A DNA stretch of 37,413 nucleotides, from contig FMXS01000023.1 of the NCBI GenBank assembly GCA_900104495.1, positions 1 to 37,413 on the forward strand, given 5' to 3'. Both the position numbers and the translations under genes were made by a program. Of this stretch, positions 16,028-25,500 are shown one piece after another. The notes under the pieces were generated by a model, which saw nothing but the letters and a program-made list of their open reading frames with translations, was not told the origin of the DNA and did not search any database. This DNA comes from Ruminococcaceae bacterium FB2012 (GTDB lineage: Bacteria; Bacillota; Clostridia; Oscillospirales; Ruminococcaceae). The stretch's first letter is position 1. Every line of letters starts with the position of its first letter.

Positions 16028-18103
16028 ATGCCTGACCAGAAAGAATACATTAAGAAACACGATCAGTACTTTGACACTATGTCTGCTTTTAACCGCAGGA
16101 AAGATATGGCAGGTCTTGTCGGCTATATGAAGCAGATCATCTCCGAGAACGTTGTGGGAAACGGCGGTGATGAAGGATTTGAAGAGGGAACTAACCCTGC
16201 ATACGATGCTGTAAAGACATTTATGAAGGTCATTATCATGGATGCTCTCGAAAATGGTGAAAAAGAAAAACAGTTTATCAGAGACTTCATCTATGAGATC
16301 TACGAGCAGAACGGTGAGACCGCTTACAATGTGATGGACAAGTTCATGGATACAGAGACTTCTATCGTCAACGGTGAGGCGGAAGAGTATGACTGCTTTG
16401 CTGACGCCGAGGCGGACCGTACTGTGATCGTTGCCAGCCTTCTGGGTATTAACAGCAAATACAGCAAGATCGTTGATCCCGGTATAGCGATCGTCGCTAT
16501 GTTTAATAATGCTCTGAACGATACCGAGCATGCCGGACCGGTAGAACGCTATGTTCTGGACACTCTGAACGGTGCGGCAGATGAAAACGGCAATATCACA
16601 GTTGAGCCTGCAAAGCGTAAGACTCTGGATCGCCTCTCCGGCAAGGGGCTGAGCGATAAAATGGTCGATAAGCTGAGAGTCGTAGTAGATAAACAGGTGG
16701 GATTCGATATAGGTTCTTTCTCCGTCGCTCCTGTGGCTGATGTTAACGGAAAGCCGGTAGTACGCTATTCTGAGGCCGTTAATACCCGCAAGGATCTTAC
16801 AGATGAGCAGCTTGAAAATATGAAGCAGGATCGCGAGAAGAAGATCAGCGATTACAGAAAAGAGCATACCGCAGAAGAAGAACAGAGATCCACTGTTATG
16901 AAGACCTGCAAGTATGAGATCAAGTCCATCGAATGTGAGCAGGAGCGCCGCCGTCTTCAGAAGGCTGACCCTGAAAGCATGAAGATCATAGAGCTTAAGA
17001 CCGATGATCTCCGTGACCTCACCGAAATGCAGGATAAGCTGGATGTTTTCAGACTGAAAATAAAGCAGATAGTTGATACTGCACAGCCGACGTGCGCACG
17101 TCTCAGTGCGGACAGAGCCGAAAGAGGACATCTCGATCCCAAGAAGCACGCACAGTATATAAAAATGTGCGATCTTGCAGACGATCTGTATACTCTTGAC
17201 CACAGCATGAGCCCTAAGGAGATAATCAAGACACTCAAAGATATGCAGCAGGCTGCCCAGGAATATTATGATTCACACTATAAATATTTCTACAAAAGAG
17301 AAGCAGGACGCAACCGTATATACGACTCGGTCGCAATAAAGGAGTCGATAGCCTGCAGCATCGAATCGCTGGAGAAGCTCAGCGACGAGATATCCCCCTA
17401 CTTTGTTGACGATATGTCTGTTGAAGATTGTCTCAACGATATAAACAAGAAGAAGAAAGAGATCCGTGAAGAAATAGCATCAAGAAAAGAAAAGGTCCGT
17501 GAAAAGGCAGCTCGCATCGGCGCTGAGAAAGTTAAGGCAGACGTTAGACCTTCCGTAACAGCAGTGAGCGAGTCTATCGAGATCGACCTTGACACAGCTG
17601 TTGTACCGGATGTCCCCGAGGAAGAGGCTCCTGTGGAAGAAGCTCCCATGATAGCCGAAGAGCCTGAGCCGACAGAAAAGACTGCCGACGAATTCATCGC
17701 CGATGCTCAGGATGTTGTAAAGTTCGCAATGACTCAGGTGAAGAACAAAGGCCAATATCCCGACAAAGATGCTCTTTCAAAGCAGTATGCACAGATAGTC
17801 ACAGCATATTATCTCAAGAGCCAGATGAAAGACAAGAACGATAAGATCGATACCGAGGTTTTCAGCAAGCAGGTCGATGTGGTATATCACTCCAACGATT
17901 TCAAGGAGACTCTCAGAAGGAACTCTGCCAAGACACTCTATGAGCAGGCTTCTGCCGATCATGCACAGGACGTTTATCAGAACTTTGTGAATGTTCACGC
18001 TGCCCGCAAGCAGGAGAAGGCTGCAGCTGCAAAGTCTGCACAGCCTCAGCCCCAGGCAGCCAAAGAGATCAAGGCCCCGAACAACAACCCCGTAAAGAAA
18101 TAA
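16028..18103 (+). CDS. Large helical unknown protein (691 aa), co-regulated with the 803-aa protein
   Basis: No family is recognised. The start has CGGAGGA eight bases upstream. There is no signal peptide or membrane segment. Residues 1-300 look mostly helical; 280-520 are highly charged with probable coiled coils. An acidic Pro/Glu linker (about 525-555, EEEAPVEEAP style) leads to a C-terminal helical domain of about 110 residues, then a Lys/Ala/Gln tail. The C-terminal domain resembles the end of the protein at 19392-21803: a helix followed by K.EI-type turn, a V..V..S(D/N)..K..L segment, and a final Y..FV...A(K/R)K(E/Q) helix. Both genes carry the same upstream element, which supports a common regulon. 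Possible roles include effector, scaffold or secretion substrate; none is proven. Confidence 0.8.
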   Translation: MPDQKEYIKKHDQYFDTMSAFNRRKDMAGLVGYMKQIISENVVGNGGDEGFEEGTNPAYDAVKTFMKVIIMDALENGEKEKQFIRDFIYEIYEQNGETAYNVMDKFMDTETSIVNGEAEEYDCFADAEADRTVIVASLLGINSKYSKIVDPGIAIVAMFNNALNDTEHAGPVERYVLDTLNGAADENGNITVEPAKRKTLDRLSGKGLSDKMVDKLRVVVDKQVGFDIGSFSVAPVADVNGKPVVRYSEAVNTRKDLTDEQLENMKQDREKKISDYRKEHTAEEEQRSTVMKTCKYEIKSIECEQERRRLQKADPESMKIIELKTDDLRDLTEMQDKLDVFRLKIKQIVDTAQPTCARLSADRAERGHLDPKKHAQYIKMCDLADDLYTLDHSMSPKEIIKTLKDMQQAAQEYYDSHYKYFYKREAGRNRIYDSVAIKESIACSIESLEKLSDEISPYFVDDMSVEDCLNDINKKKKEIREEIASRKEKVREKAARIGAEKVKADVRPSVTAVSESIEIDLDTAVVPDVPEEEAPVEEAPMIAEEPEPTEKTADEFIADAQDVVKFAMTQVKNKGQYPDKDALSKQYAQIVTAYYLKSQMKDKNDKIDTEVFSKQVDVVYHSNDFKETLRRNSAKTLYEQASADHAQDVYQNFVNVHAARKQEKAAAAKSAQPQPQAAKEIKAPNNNPVKK

Positions 18104-18122
18104 GAAAGAGAAAGGGACAGCT

Positions 18123-18335
18123 ATGGACGAAAAAAGAATAGAAGCCGCCCTGAAAGCCCTGGGAGAAAACACTCCCCGGGCCCCCGAAAAGACGGTGAAC
18201 GACATGGTGAAGACCGTCAAGGCGCTCAATGCGCGGAAGCACCCGCAGACGCAGGCCGTCAAAAACGAGCCTGCCGCCGAGGCCCAAAAGACCGCCGAGG
18301 CTTCCAAAAAGACGGATCCCATGAAGAAGCGCTGA
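18123..18335 (+). CDS. Small charged protein (70 aa), unknown
   Basis: It begins 19 bases after the 691-aa gene with an AAAGGGA site. It is rich in Lys, Ala and Glu, has no membrane segment, and ends DPMKKR. It is probably cotranscribed with the large protein and terminated at 18374-18413. It could be a small accessory or chaperone-like partner; this rests on position only. Confidence 0.6.
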   Translation: MDEKRIEAALKALGENTPRAPEKTVNDMVKTVKALNARKHPQTQAVKNEPAAEAQKTAEASKKTDPMKKR

Positions 18336-18373
18336 AAGCTCCGGCAGTAAAAAGATCACAGAATATGACAAGC

Positions 18374-18413
18374 AAAAAGATATATCCTCCGGGCGGGGGA
18401 TATATCTTTTTTT
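18374..18413 (+). terminator. Rho-independent terminator of the 16028-18335 operon
   Basis: An AAAAAGATATATCC / GGATATATCTTTTTTT hairpin with a GC loop ends in seven Ts. It follows the 70-aa gene by about 40 bases. Confidence 0.85.
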
Positions 18414-18485
18414 GGTTGAAGCTGCTCATAAACTGCGGCAGCTATGGCGCTCAGATCAGCCGTGACGTTCTCCTTTCGTGCATAA

Positions 18486-18506
18486 GAAAACCGCCGGGAG
18501 GCGGTT
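18486..18506 (-). terminator. Terminator after the putative immunity gene
   Basis: On the minus strand AACCGCC-TCCC-GGCGGTT is followed by TTTC. The stem includes the stop codon of the 66-aa gene at 18505-18507. Confidence 0.75.
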
Positions 18507-18705
18507 AATCAAGTATTTCGATATCTGCAATGTCGGATTCCTTGTATTCTACCAAATTGTTCAAAGCAATTGCAGCCTCATCATATCCGCTGTCGTACTC
18601 TGACTCATAAAAGATTACAAATCCTTCAACAGTATCACCGTTCTTGTCAGTTAATTTTACATTATGATAAAAAGAATCATATAAAGTTTGCGAATTGACC
18701 GGCAT
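18505..18705 (-). CDS. Small putative immunity protein (66 aa) next to the broken toxin
   Basis: The protein is small, acidic and probably all-beta (VKLTDKNGDTVEGFVIFYE, ending ESDIADIEILD). It has an AAGGAGG ribosome site overlapping the stop codon of the upstream toxin reading frame, so the two were one operon. Short acidic proteins directly after Ntox-type toxin domains are commonly their immunity proteins. The pattern resembles small Sm/LSM-like beta barrels, but I cannot confirm that. The toxin upstream is split while this gene is intact, so it may persist as an orphan immunity gene protecting against related toxins. Confidence 0.65.
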   Translation of the reverse strand: MPVNSQTLYDSFYHNVKLTDKNGDTVEGFVIFYESEYDSGYDEAAIALNNLVEYKESDIADIEILD

Positions 18706-18716
18706 GGTGTGCCTCC

Positions 18717-19293
18717 TTATAGTTTTCGAGCAGGAACAAGATGTGCTCCGTGTTTAGAATAATGGATAGTAGCACGGTTGGTAGGCTCATAAGTTTCCGT
18801 TTTAGTGTCTCCGTAGAATCCAAAGTCATAATCAAGCGTAATGGTTTCCTTGTATTGCGTTCTGTTGTTATCTTTAAGGCAATACCGCACAACCCCTGTG
18901 CGTCAGATGCGCAAGCCGCGGGCTGTGCGGTGTTGCCTAAATAATTATAACCTCTCCAGTTCCACACTTTTCATTGATGGTTTTTTGAACTTCCATGTAA
19001 CTAAGTTCTGTATTGCTCGGCATTTCACCTTTGGCTATCGCATCATTATAGGCTTCTGAATCTTTCTTGTGCTTTGCCTGACCGGAATGCTTTTTATCGC
19101 CCTTATATAGTTTAGAGCTAATAGCTCCTGCTTTGAGCGACTCTTTAAGTTCTATCCTGTTCTGTTCAAGACGTTCGCCATTAATTTTACCACTTTCCGA
19201 ACTGTCTGTCAACCCCGAACCCCCAGCAGATGTAAATTGTCCGAGACGATCTTTCGGCTGATCATAATACCGAAGCTCGCCGTCAATACTCAC
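18717..19293 (-). pseudogene. Ntox50-like polymorphic toxin gene split by a MITE-like element
   Basis: Two halves of one protein are separated by the element at 18873-18942. The N-terminal half (18937-19293; contains GELRYYDQPKDRLGQFT, AGAISSKLYKGDKKHSG and EKCGTGEVII) ends at a TAG supplied by the element. Resuming past it, the other half runs in a continuous frame from about 18872 to the TAA at 18717-18719, ending TNRATIHYSKHGAHLVPARKL*. The IHYSK.G.H(I/L)VPA ending is the signature I associate with Bacterial toxin 50 (PF15542), a predicted RNase-type polymorphic toxin tip. Removing the element restores GEVI-DNNRTQYKE without frame change in the flanks. The GTG at 19293 has only a weak ribosome site, so the gene may also lack its 5' part. 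A small putative immunity gene follows. Confidence 0.75.
18873..18942. mobile_element. 70-bp MITE-like inverted-repeat element
   Basis: Ends AGGCAATACCGCACA and TGTGCGGTGTTGCCT form near-perfect terminal inverted repeats of about 15-18 bp, flanked by TTTA/TAAA. The interior (GCGTCAGATGCGC...) is itself partly palindromic. It carries no coding sequence and interrupts the toxin frame, giving it a stop. Confidence 0.75.
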
Positions 19294-19352
19294 CCTCAGA
19301 TTAGTATTCCTCGTGCAGCTCTCTCCGCCCTCCGGCTTATCAGAAACGAAAA

Positions 19353-19379
19353 ACGGACAGAGCTTTTCGCCCTGTCCGT
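19353..19379 (-). terminator. Terminator of the 803-aa protein gene
   Basis: On the minus strand ACGGACAG / CTGTCCGT is followed by TTTTT, 13 bases after the TAA at 19392. It separates the gene from the toxin fragment, although a frame happens to stay open across it. Confidence 0.85.
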
Positions 19380-19391
19380 CTGTTTCTGTCT

Positions 19392-21803
19392 TTACTTCTT
19401 CATTCCCACGCCGCCGGCAGATGTTGTTTTCTCTGCCGCCTTAGGCATTGCAGGCTCCTGATGTTCCTTCTTTGCGCTGCTTACAAACTTAACGTATTCG
19501 TTCTTGATGTCGCCGGATCTTGCCATTTCAGCAAGCTCTTTTAATCTCTTGGTTTCCACCGGGTCAAGCATTTTGACATAGGCATCGCTGTCGCGGACGG
19601 TCTTTGCCTGGAAGGCGACCTCCTTGTCCCAGTCCTTGCCGCCGATCTCTATCTTTTTGCTGTCGGCCAGGATGCGGATCGCAATGACCTCGGTCAGTGC
19701 TTTGTTGTATTTCTTCATGCTGGTGAGCAGATCCATATTGCCCTTTACAAACTCTTTGTTTACTACCTGATCAAGGACTTCAAGACGGGGCTTGAGCTCT
19801 GCGCTGAGCTTCTCCTCATGGGTCATCTGCTGCTTGGGCTCTTCCTTTTGGGGCTCATCGGCCTTTACGGGTTCTTCTGCCTTTTTGGGTTCCTCTGCCT
19901 TAACGGGTTCCTCTGCCTTAACGGGTTCCTCTGCCTTTATGGGTTCTTCGGCTTTTGCCGGAGCATTCTTGGATCTTTCGTATTTCTCCATAAGATCGTC
20001 GTAGGGGATCTCTGTTCCGAAATTGAGATTTACAAATTCAAGATAGTCGAAAAACTGCTGCTTGAAGTTCATCCCGGGGGCCTTGGAGAATTCGTCGGCC
20101 TGCTCTATGCCCTTCATGACCTCGTTGAAGTTGTCGCCTTCGGTGAGGATATCCTTCAGATCCTTGAAGTGTTTCAGACCAGCGTTCCATTCTTCCTCGG
20201 GGGTCTTGAATTCATCGCTTTCATCAAACAGTTCTTCGTATTCGTCCTTTGCATAAAACATAGAGGCTATGCAGTCCATTGTTAAGGTGAGCTTGCTTGC
20301 TAAATTCTTGCTGCCGTTCTGTATCATCATAGACACCGGCAGGCCGCCGAAGTATGCGGAAAAGTTCTTGATCCTCCGCATATCGTTATATTTGTCAAGA
20401 TCCATTTTCTGTATCGGAGAGAGTTCTTCTTCATTGACATCTTTCGGCTCTTTGGGGAATTTTCTGCACCATTCCCGGTAGTCCATGCCCTTTTTGGCTT
20501 CGGCTTTTTTCGCCGGCTTATATCCGCGGACAGCCTTGAGCTTTTCCTTAGAAACAACAGTCTCACTGTCAAGTGCGGTGCCGATGAACAGATGATCCTC
20601 TGCGAAGGATTTCTTATCGGCATCGGGTGCGACCTTTGAAGCCTCGCTTGCCGTGAGGAATTCGTTGTAGCTGACTTCGGGCTGTACCAGTCCCGCCTTG
20701 AAGAGTTTGAGATGCTCTATCTCTTCGTTCAGTATTGCAAGAGCTTTCCTTGCACCCCTGAGCCTTCTCTTGCCCATCTGGGAAGTGGGCTGCCAGGTCG
20801 GATCGTTCTCGTGGCCCTCTGTTTTTGCGGCAATGTAAATGTCGGTCATATCCCTTGCTTTTTCAAGCACGCTGAGCTTCTGAGACGGCGATACCGGATG
20901 CTCTCTGTCGTTCCTGAGCATCTTCATTGCGTCCTCGATGCTCTTTTTCATATTGTCGTGCTCTGTGGTGGAACCGCCCGCACCTGTTACACGGTGTTTT
21001 GCGGTAACGTCTGCAAAGCTGTCCTCAAGGCCTTTGAGCACTTTTTTATCGTTATAATATATCGGGTTTACCTTTTCTCTGATGCTTCTTGCACGCTCGA
21101 TGTCACGGTGATCCATGCCCACCATGTCCATCTCGTTTTCAACGCCTGCGATGACCTTTGCAAACTGGTTTCTCGGCTTCCACGTTTCCTTTTTGACTTC
21201 GGCCCCGGCCTTATCCTTGGCGCCGGCATTCTGAACAACAGGCACACGATCTTCGGCAGGTACGTCCCAAAGCAGAGGCTTATTTTTCTCTTGGGCGACT
21301 TTGTTGTAGGTCTCGGCAAGCTCATCGGGAAGGAAATGAACATCAAGCTCAAAGAAGTTGCAAAGTCTGGGAAGACCTTTATAAATAAAATATGCTATAG
21401 AACTGTTGTTGAGCCATGACGAACTGTCAGCATTGGCAAAGGACTCTCTGCAGACGGATTCAAAATTATCTGTGATAAGATTGACGACCTTATTGAGATT
21501 CTTTGCGTTTTTTTCCCATTCCAGCTGCTGCTTGTGCTTTTCGATCATCGCCGGTCCTTTGGCAACGTGAAACGTTTTACCTTTGCCGTCGTCTTTCCAC
21601 ATCGGGCTTGCAATAGTGCATATCTCGTTCCACAGCTTTACATTCTCAGGGCTTTTATCCCTGAGGTCATCAGGGTCTACAAGCTGACCGATCATACCAA
21701 GCACGTGGCCTGCCATTAAAAAATCAGCGTCTCGGGCAGTCTCCATGTGCTGTTCAGAGTTCGCTTTGTTCTTGTACTTTACAAAACTGGTAATTGGCGG
21801 CAT
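19392..21803 (-). CDS. Large unknown protein (803 aa) with EEPVKA repeats
   Basis: No family is recognised. The start has AGGAGT at 21812-21817. There is no signal peptide or membrane helix. Residues 1-160 look like a folded helical domain. The middle (about 200-440) is charged and helical. About residues 610-655 carry a tandem AEEP(I/V)K repeat (KAEEPVKAEEP...), a disordered spacer. The last about 140 residues form a helical domain resembling the C-terminus of the 691-aa protein encoded at 16028-18103. The upstream element at 21845-21877 is the same as before that gene. The toxin-immunity remnant lies directly downstream. A secreted or scaffold function is possible but unsupported by any recognised motif. 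Confidence 0.8.
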   Translation of the reverse strand: MPPITSFVKYKNKANSEQHMETARDADFLMAGHVLGMIGQLVDPDDLRDKSPENVKLWNEICTIASPMWKDDGKGKTFHVAKGPAMIEKHKQQLEWEKNAKNLNKVVNLITDNFESVCRESFANADSSSWLNNSSIAYFIYKGLPRLCNFFELDVHFLPDELAETYNKVAQEKNKPLLWDVPAEDRVPVVQNAGAKDKAGAEVKKETWKPRNQFAKVIAGVENEMDMVGMDHRDIERARSIREKVNPIYYNDKKVLKGLEDSFADVTAKHRVTGAGGSTTEHDNMKKSIEDAMKMLRNDREHPVSPSQKLSVLEKARDMTDIYIAAKTEGHENDPTWQPTSQMGKRRLRGARKALAILNEEIEHLKLFKAGLVQPEVSYNEFLTASEASKVAPDADKKSFAEDHLFIGTALDSETVVSKEKLKAVRGYKPAKKAEAKKGMDYREWCRKFPKEPKDVNEEELSPIQKMDLDKYNDMRRIKNFSAYFGGLPVSMMIQNGSKNLASKLTLTMDCIASMFYAKDEYEELFDESDEFKTPEEEWNAGLKHFKDLKDILTEGDNFNEVMKGIEQADEFSKAPGMNFKQQFFDYLEFVNLNFGTEIPYDDLMEKYERSKNAPAKAEEPIKAEEPVKAEEPVKAEEPKKAEEPVKADEPQKEEPKQQMTHEEKLSAELKPRLEVLDQVVNKEFVKGNMDLLTSMKKYNKALTEVIAIRILADSKKIEIGGKDWDKEVAFQAKTVRDSDAYVKMLDPVETKRLKELAEMARSGDIKNEYVKFVSSAKKEHQEPAMPKAAEKTTSAGGVGMKK

Positions 21804-21836
21804 AATTGATTACTCCTGAAAAAATGTTTTATTTTG

Positions 21837-21877
21837 CGCTTCCGTAAGTAATACCCTGCCGACTGCAAAACGGGTGC
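21837..21877 (-). promoter_or_regulatory. Shared upstream element, copy 2
   Basis: On the minus strand: TTGCACCC, 15 bases, GGGTATTACTTA, then CGGAAGCG. The GCACCC-N15-GGGTATTACTTA arrangement is identical to the copy at 15940-15972, while the 15-base spacers differ in sequence. It sits about 42 bases before the ATG at 21803. Confidence 0.6.
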
Positions 21878-21939
21878 AAGAAAACTCAGAAATATTCAAG
21901 TCAGATAAATAAGCCCGGGAGGAACGTCTGTAAAACAAA

Positions 21940-21971
21940 AGCGGCAGGGTCGGTCAAACGATCCTGCCGCT
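21940..21971 (-). terminator. Terminator downstream of the decayed fragment
   Basis: AGCGGCAGG / CCTGCCGCT stem. On the minus strand it is followed by TTTTGTTTT. Confidence 0.7.
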
Positions 21972-21996
21972 GTCTGTCCGGCTTTATGCCGCGATA

Positions 21997-22360
21997 TTAT
22001 CCCGTTTCCTGCGGGCGATCAGGAAGCAGATCAAAGCGTTCAGTGCTGCCGAGCCCGCGCAGGAGGCTACGGGCGGCCTCACGCTCGGCTTTGAGACGCT
22101 CTCTCTGCGCTATCGCATCCTCGGGATGCCGCCATGCGATATTGCCCGAAAGATGCTTGAGCAGATGCGCTCGGTAGTTTTTAAACTCATCCCCGATAAA
22201 ACCTAAATTAAGCAAGAAAACACGAAAGCTGTACCGCATATTATCTGAATGCGATACAGCCGGAGAACAGTATTTCTTTGTGACAGCGGCATTACTGATA
22301 GCGAGTGCCAGCAGTAAGCAGATAAGGCACGGATCGTTGCGTAATCAACAAAAGTGCGAC
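21997..22360 (-). pseudogene. Remnant of an unknown gene, start missing
   Basis: A minus-strand frame is open from just after a stop near 22360 (LRNDPCLICLLLALAISN at its head) to the stop at 21997, but has no start codon with a ribosome site. The only ATG (22239) lies inside the conserved-looking block. The text NMRYSFRVFLLNLGFIGDEF followed by HLLKHLSGNIAWR gives the impression of a C-terminal piece of a protein family common on Clostridial mobile elements, but I cannot name it. Treat it as a degraded fragment. Confidence 0.45.
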
Positions 22361-22382
22361 GAAGTGTCGCATAATTAACGCC
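22330..22382. repeat. Imperfect direct repeats GCGTAATCAAC / GCATAATTAAC
   Basis: GCGTAATCAAC (about 22339-22349) and GCATAATTAAC (about 22369-22379) flank a short GCGAC/GTCGC hairpin. They lie between two decayed regions and may be a small recombination or protein-binding site; otherwise nothing is seen in this stretch. Confidence 0.3.
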
Positions 22383-22420
22383 GCAGAAAAAACTGTTGAA
22401 AAACATGACCGTCCCTGCAC

Positions 22421-22451
22421 AAAAAAGTGCCCGTACTGCTGCACGGGCACT
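22421..22451 (-). terminator. Terminator of the HD-GYP sensor gene
   Basis: AGTGCCCGT / ACGGGCACT stem. On the minus strand it is followed by TTTTTT. It lies about 100 bases after the stop at 22549. Confidence 0.8.
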
Positions 22452-22548
22452 CTGATCTGTATTCATTATTATGGTTTATCAACAGCTTTATTCCGAACAT
22501 ATTCTCTGCAAGGCATATGCCCGGATTTTATCCGCCATCCGATCCGTT

Positions 22549-25500
22549 TCAGTCTTTATTTATGATCCGGATGTTTGTGATAGCGCACTGGTCACCTGTC
22601 AGCGCGGCGTAGACTGTTTTATCGGCTGCGTCGAACAGCTCCGTGCTGACTCTTATCAGGATGCCGCCGTTTTCGGTGATGACAGTGACCGTATTGCCTT
22701 GCTTTTCAAAGGTGACTGTGCATTCGAGACCGTCCCTGTTGAGCTTTTTCCAGTTGTCCCAGCCTCTGAAATCATCGTTTTTGTTGACCACCAGTTCAAC
22801 TTTGCAGACATCATCGTTCTGCCAGCATTCTCCGTCGATCCTCATAAATGAACAGTCGATGTAGTTCTCGCCGTTCACCTTGCCGTCATCGGAGGTAAAT
22901 ATATCGATATAAGGACAGTGCCAGACCAGTCTGGAGGTCGGCAGGCTCTTGGAGTGGAATCTGATCTTCATCCCGTCTGTGACGGGTATTCCCTCCGAGG
23001 AGGCGGTGCGGTAGCCGTCTATCTGAACGTTGGGGATATCACCCGCAGGAACGTCGATGTAGCTTATCTCCTCGACGATCCTCCTGATCTTGTCGGCGGG
23101 GGTGAGCTCTTCCGCTTTGTCTATCCTGACATCCGAGATACGGCAGTTCTCGCCTGTGATTCCTATGTACGCAAAGCGTGAGCTGTCGGGGAGCGCCGCA
23201 ATCACCTCTGTCACGCTGCCGCGTGAATAGATCTTTATCTGAACGTGATCCTTCACCTTGACAGCCTCGAGGGTGTAGTGTCCGGTGGGTTTTACATCCC
23301 CCGAAGCCTTTGCCTGCTGATCTGTCACTATCTTCCTTGCGCCCTTGACCACTGTTTTACCGTCCAGCCGTATTTCCGCATATTCAAAATAAAGCAGATC
23401 CTTGATCTTTTTTTCATCGGAGTGGACACGGCCGTCGAGGGAATCAAACAGCACAAGCGTCGGGACAGGCGGAGCGCCGGAGCCGGTCTTCGGGCTGATC
23501 CTGAAGTGTATTGTGGTCATCTGCGGAGTGACGGGTATGCCGTCGGAGACGGTGCTTTTGAACTTGTCGATCACCAGTTCGCTCCTGCCGGAGAATTCCT
23601 TTATGACCTCGCGCTCTTTCATGGTGTATTCCGTGTCAAGGTCGATAAGGTGGAGCATCAGTCTTGCATACTCGGGATCGAACTGCGAGCCCATCCCCTT
23701 AACGAATTCCTCACGCACCTTCTGCTGAGGTATCGGATCGCGGTAGCTTCGCTTTGAGGTCATGGCATCATAGGAATCCGCCACCGAGATTATCCTTGCG
23801 AATTCGGGTATATCAGTGCCTTTGAGCTTATGCGGGTAGCCCCTTCCGTCATACCGCTCGTGATGATAACGGGCGCCGAGGCTCAGATAGGGGTATTCGT
23901 CGATACTTTGCAGTATCTGAGCGCCCATATCGGGATGCTGCTTGATCTTCTCGAATTCTTCATCGGTAAGGCGTCCGTCCTTGTTGATGATGTTTTCGGG
24001 GACACCTATCTTTCCGACATCGTGAAGGAGTCCGGCATAGTAGACCTCGTTGCACTCCTGTTCATCCTTGCCCAGCATCTCGGCCAGCTTTCTGGAGTAT
24101 TCCGCCACTCTTGAAGAATGGCCGTGGGTATATTTGTCTTTCGCATCGATAGCGTTTACGAGCGCTGTGGCGGTCTGCTCGAACAGGCGCTGGATCTTTT
24201 TCTGTTCCTCCTCCTGCTTGCGGAGCTTCTCGTTCTTTTTCCTGATAATGAGCCATACGATGAACACCATCATCAGCAGCACAAAGGCTCCGCAAAGCAC
24301 GAAGAAAGCCCAGTGCTCATAGAATGAACGCTGCTTTATGATCTTGAATCCGACAGTATTCTTTGCGTTATGAGTGCGGCCGTCGATGACCGACATCTGA
24401 TACTCATACTCGCCGCCCGAAAGGTTGGTGTATCGCACCGGCCCCATCTCGGATTTGTTTACCGTAACAGGCTTGTCATCAAAGCCCTCCATATAATACT
24501 GTATCTGAGAATCGTGCAAAGAGTATGTCAGTGCGCTGCAGTAGACCGTGATATTATCCGCCGACGATGGCAGAGTGAAAGTGTTGTTCTCGTCGGGGTA
24601 GTATTTGTTGTTTCCGTCAGAGATATATGATACCTTGAATCTTATATCCTGATCCTGAGTTTGATCCGAATCGATATTGATCACGCTGACGCCGGATCTT
24701 CCCGAGATATACAGATCGCCGTTGCTGTCAAGATAGCTGTACGAGTTCGGCGTCGGAAGGCTATGGAGGCCGTCCGAGGAGTTATAGAAGGAATAATCAT
24801 ACCGGCTCTTGCTCAGCATATCGTCTGCGCTGGCAACATAGATACCGTTCGCCGAGAGCACCCAGGCGTTGCCGTGCTTGTCGAAGTATATATCGTAATT
24901 GCCGGTGTAGGGGAAGCCCTCAACGGTCCTGATCTCTCCGTCCTTGTAATACTGTATCGAGTTTGAGGTTATTATCCAGACGATCCCCCGCTGTTTATCG
25001 TTTTTAACGCGCATGACCACATCGCTGGTAAGCCCCTCATCCCGGGAGAAATGGGTGATGCTGCTGCCGTCCACCACATATAATCCGTCGCCGTCCGAGC
25101 CGAGAAAGTACTTCCCGACCTCGTCAGCTTCCGCAGTAAGGATGATGGGGTTTTTGAGTCCGTTGTCGGCATTGATGACTCTTTTGACTTTTCCGTCCTT
25201 TATCACAGCGAGACCGTTATCCGTAGCAGCGAGCAGGGACCCATCGGGAGCCATAGCCGCGCAGTAGATCTTGTTCCCGGGAAGGCCGTCATCTTCGGTG
25301 AAGAAGAGGATCACTCCTTCTTCGGTCAGACCGATGATGCCACTTTCGTTTGTAAAGGTCGAAGCCCATATGGTATTGTTACTATCAACTGTCAGGCAGC
25401 GTATATTTACATCGGGAAGCACGCTTGTGAGCATATTGTCAACAGGCGTATATGAACTGTTGACCAGCTGCAGCCCTGTATCGGTACCGATGTAGATCAG

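Noticed and set aside
19860..19960. Short tandem repeats that might suggest a CRISPR array
   Set aside because: They encode the KAEEPV peptide repeat in frame, with no unique spacers.
22203..22466. Minus-strand frame of 87 codons next to the headless fragment
   Set aside because: It overlaps the better-looking frame, has no ribosome site and no recognisable features.
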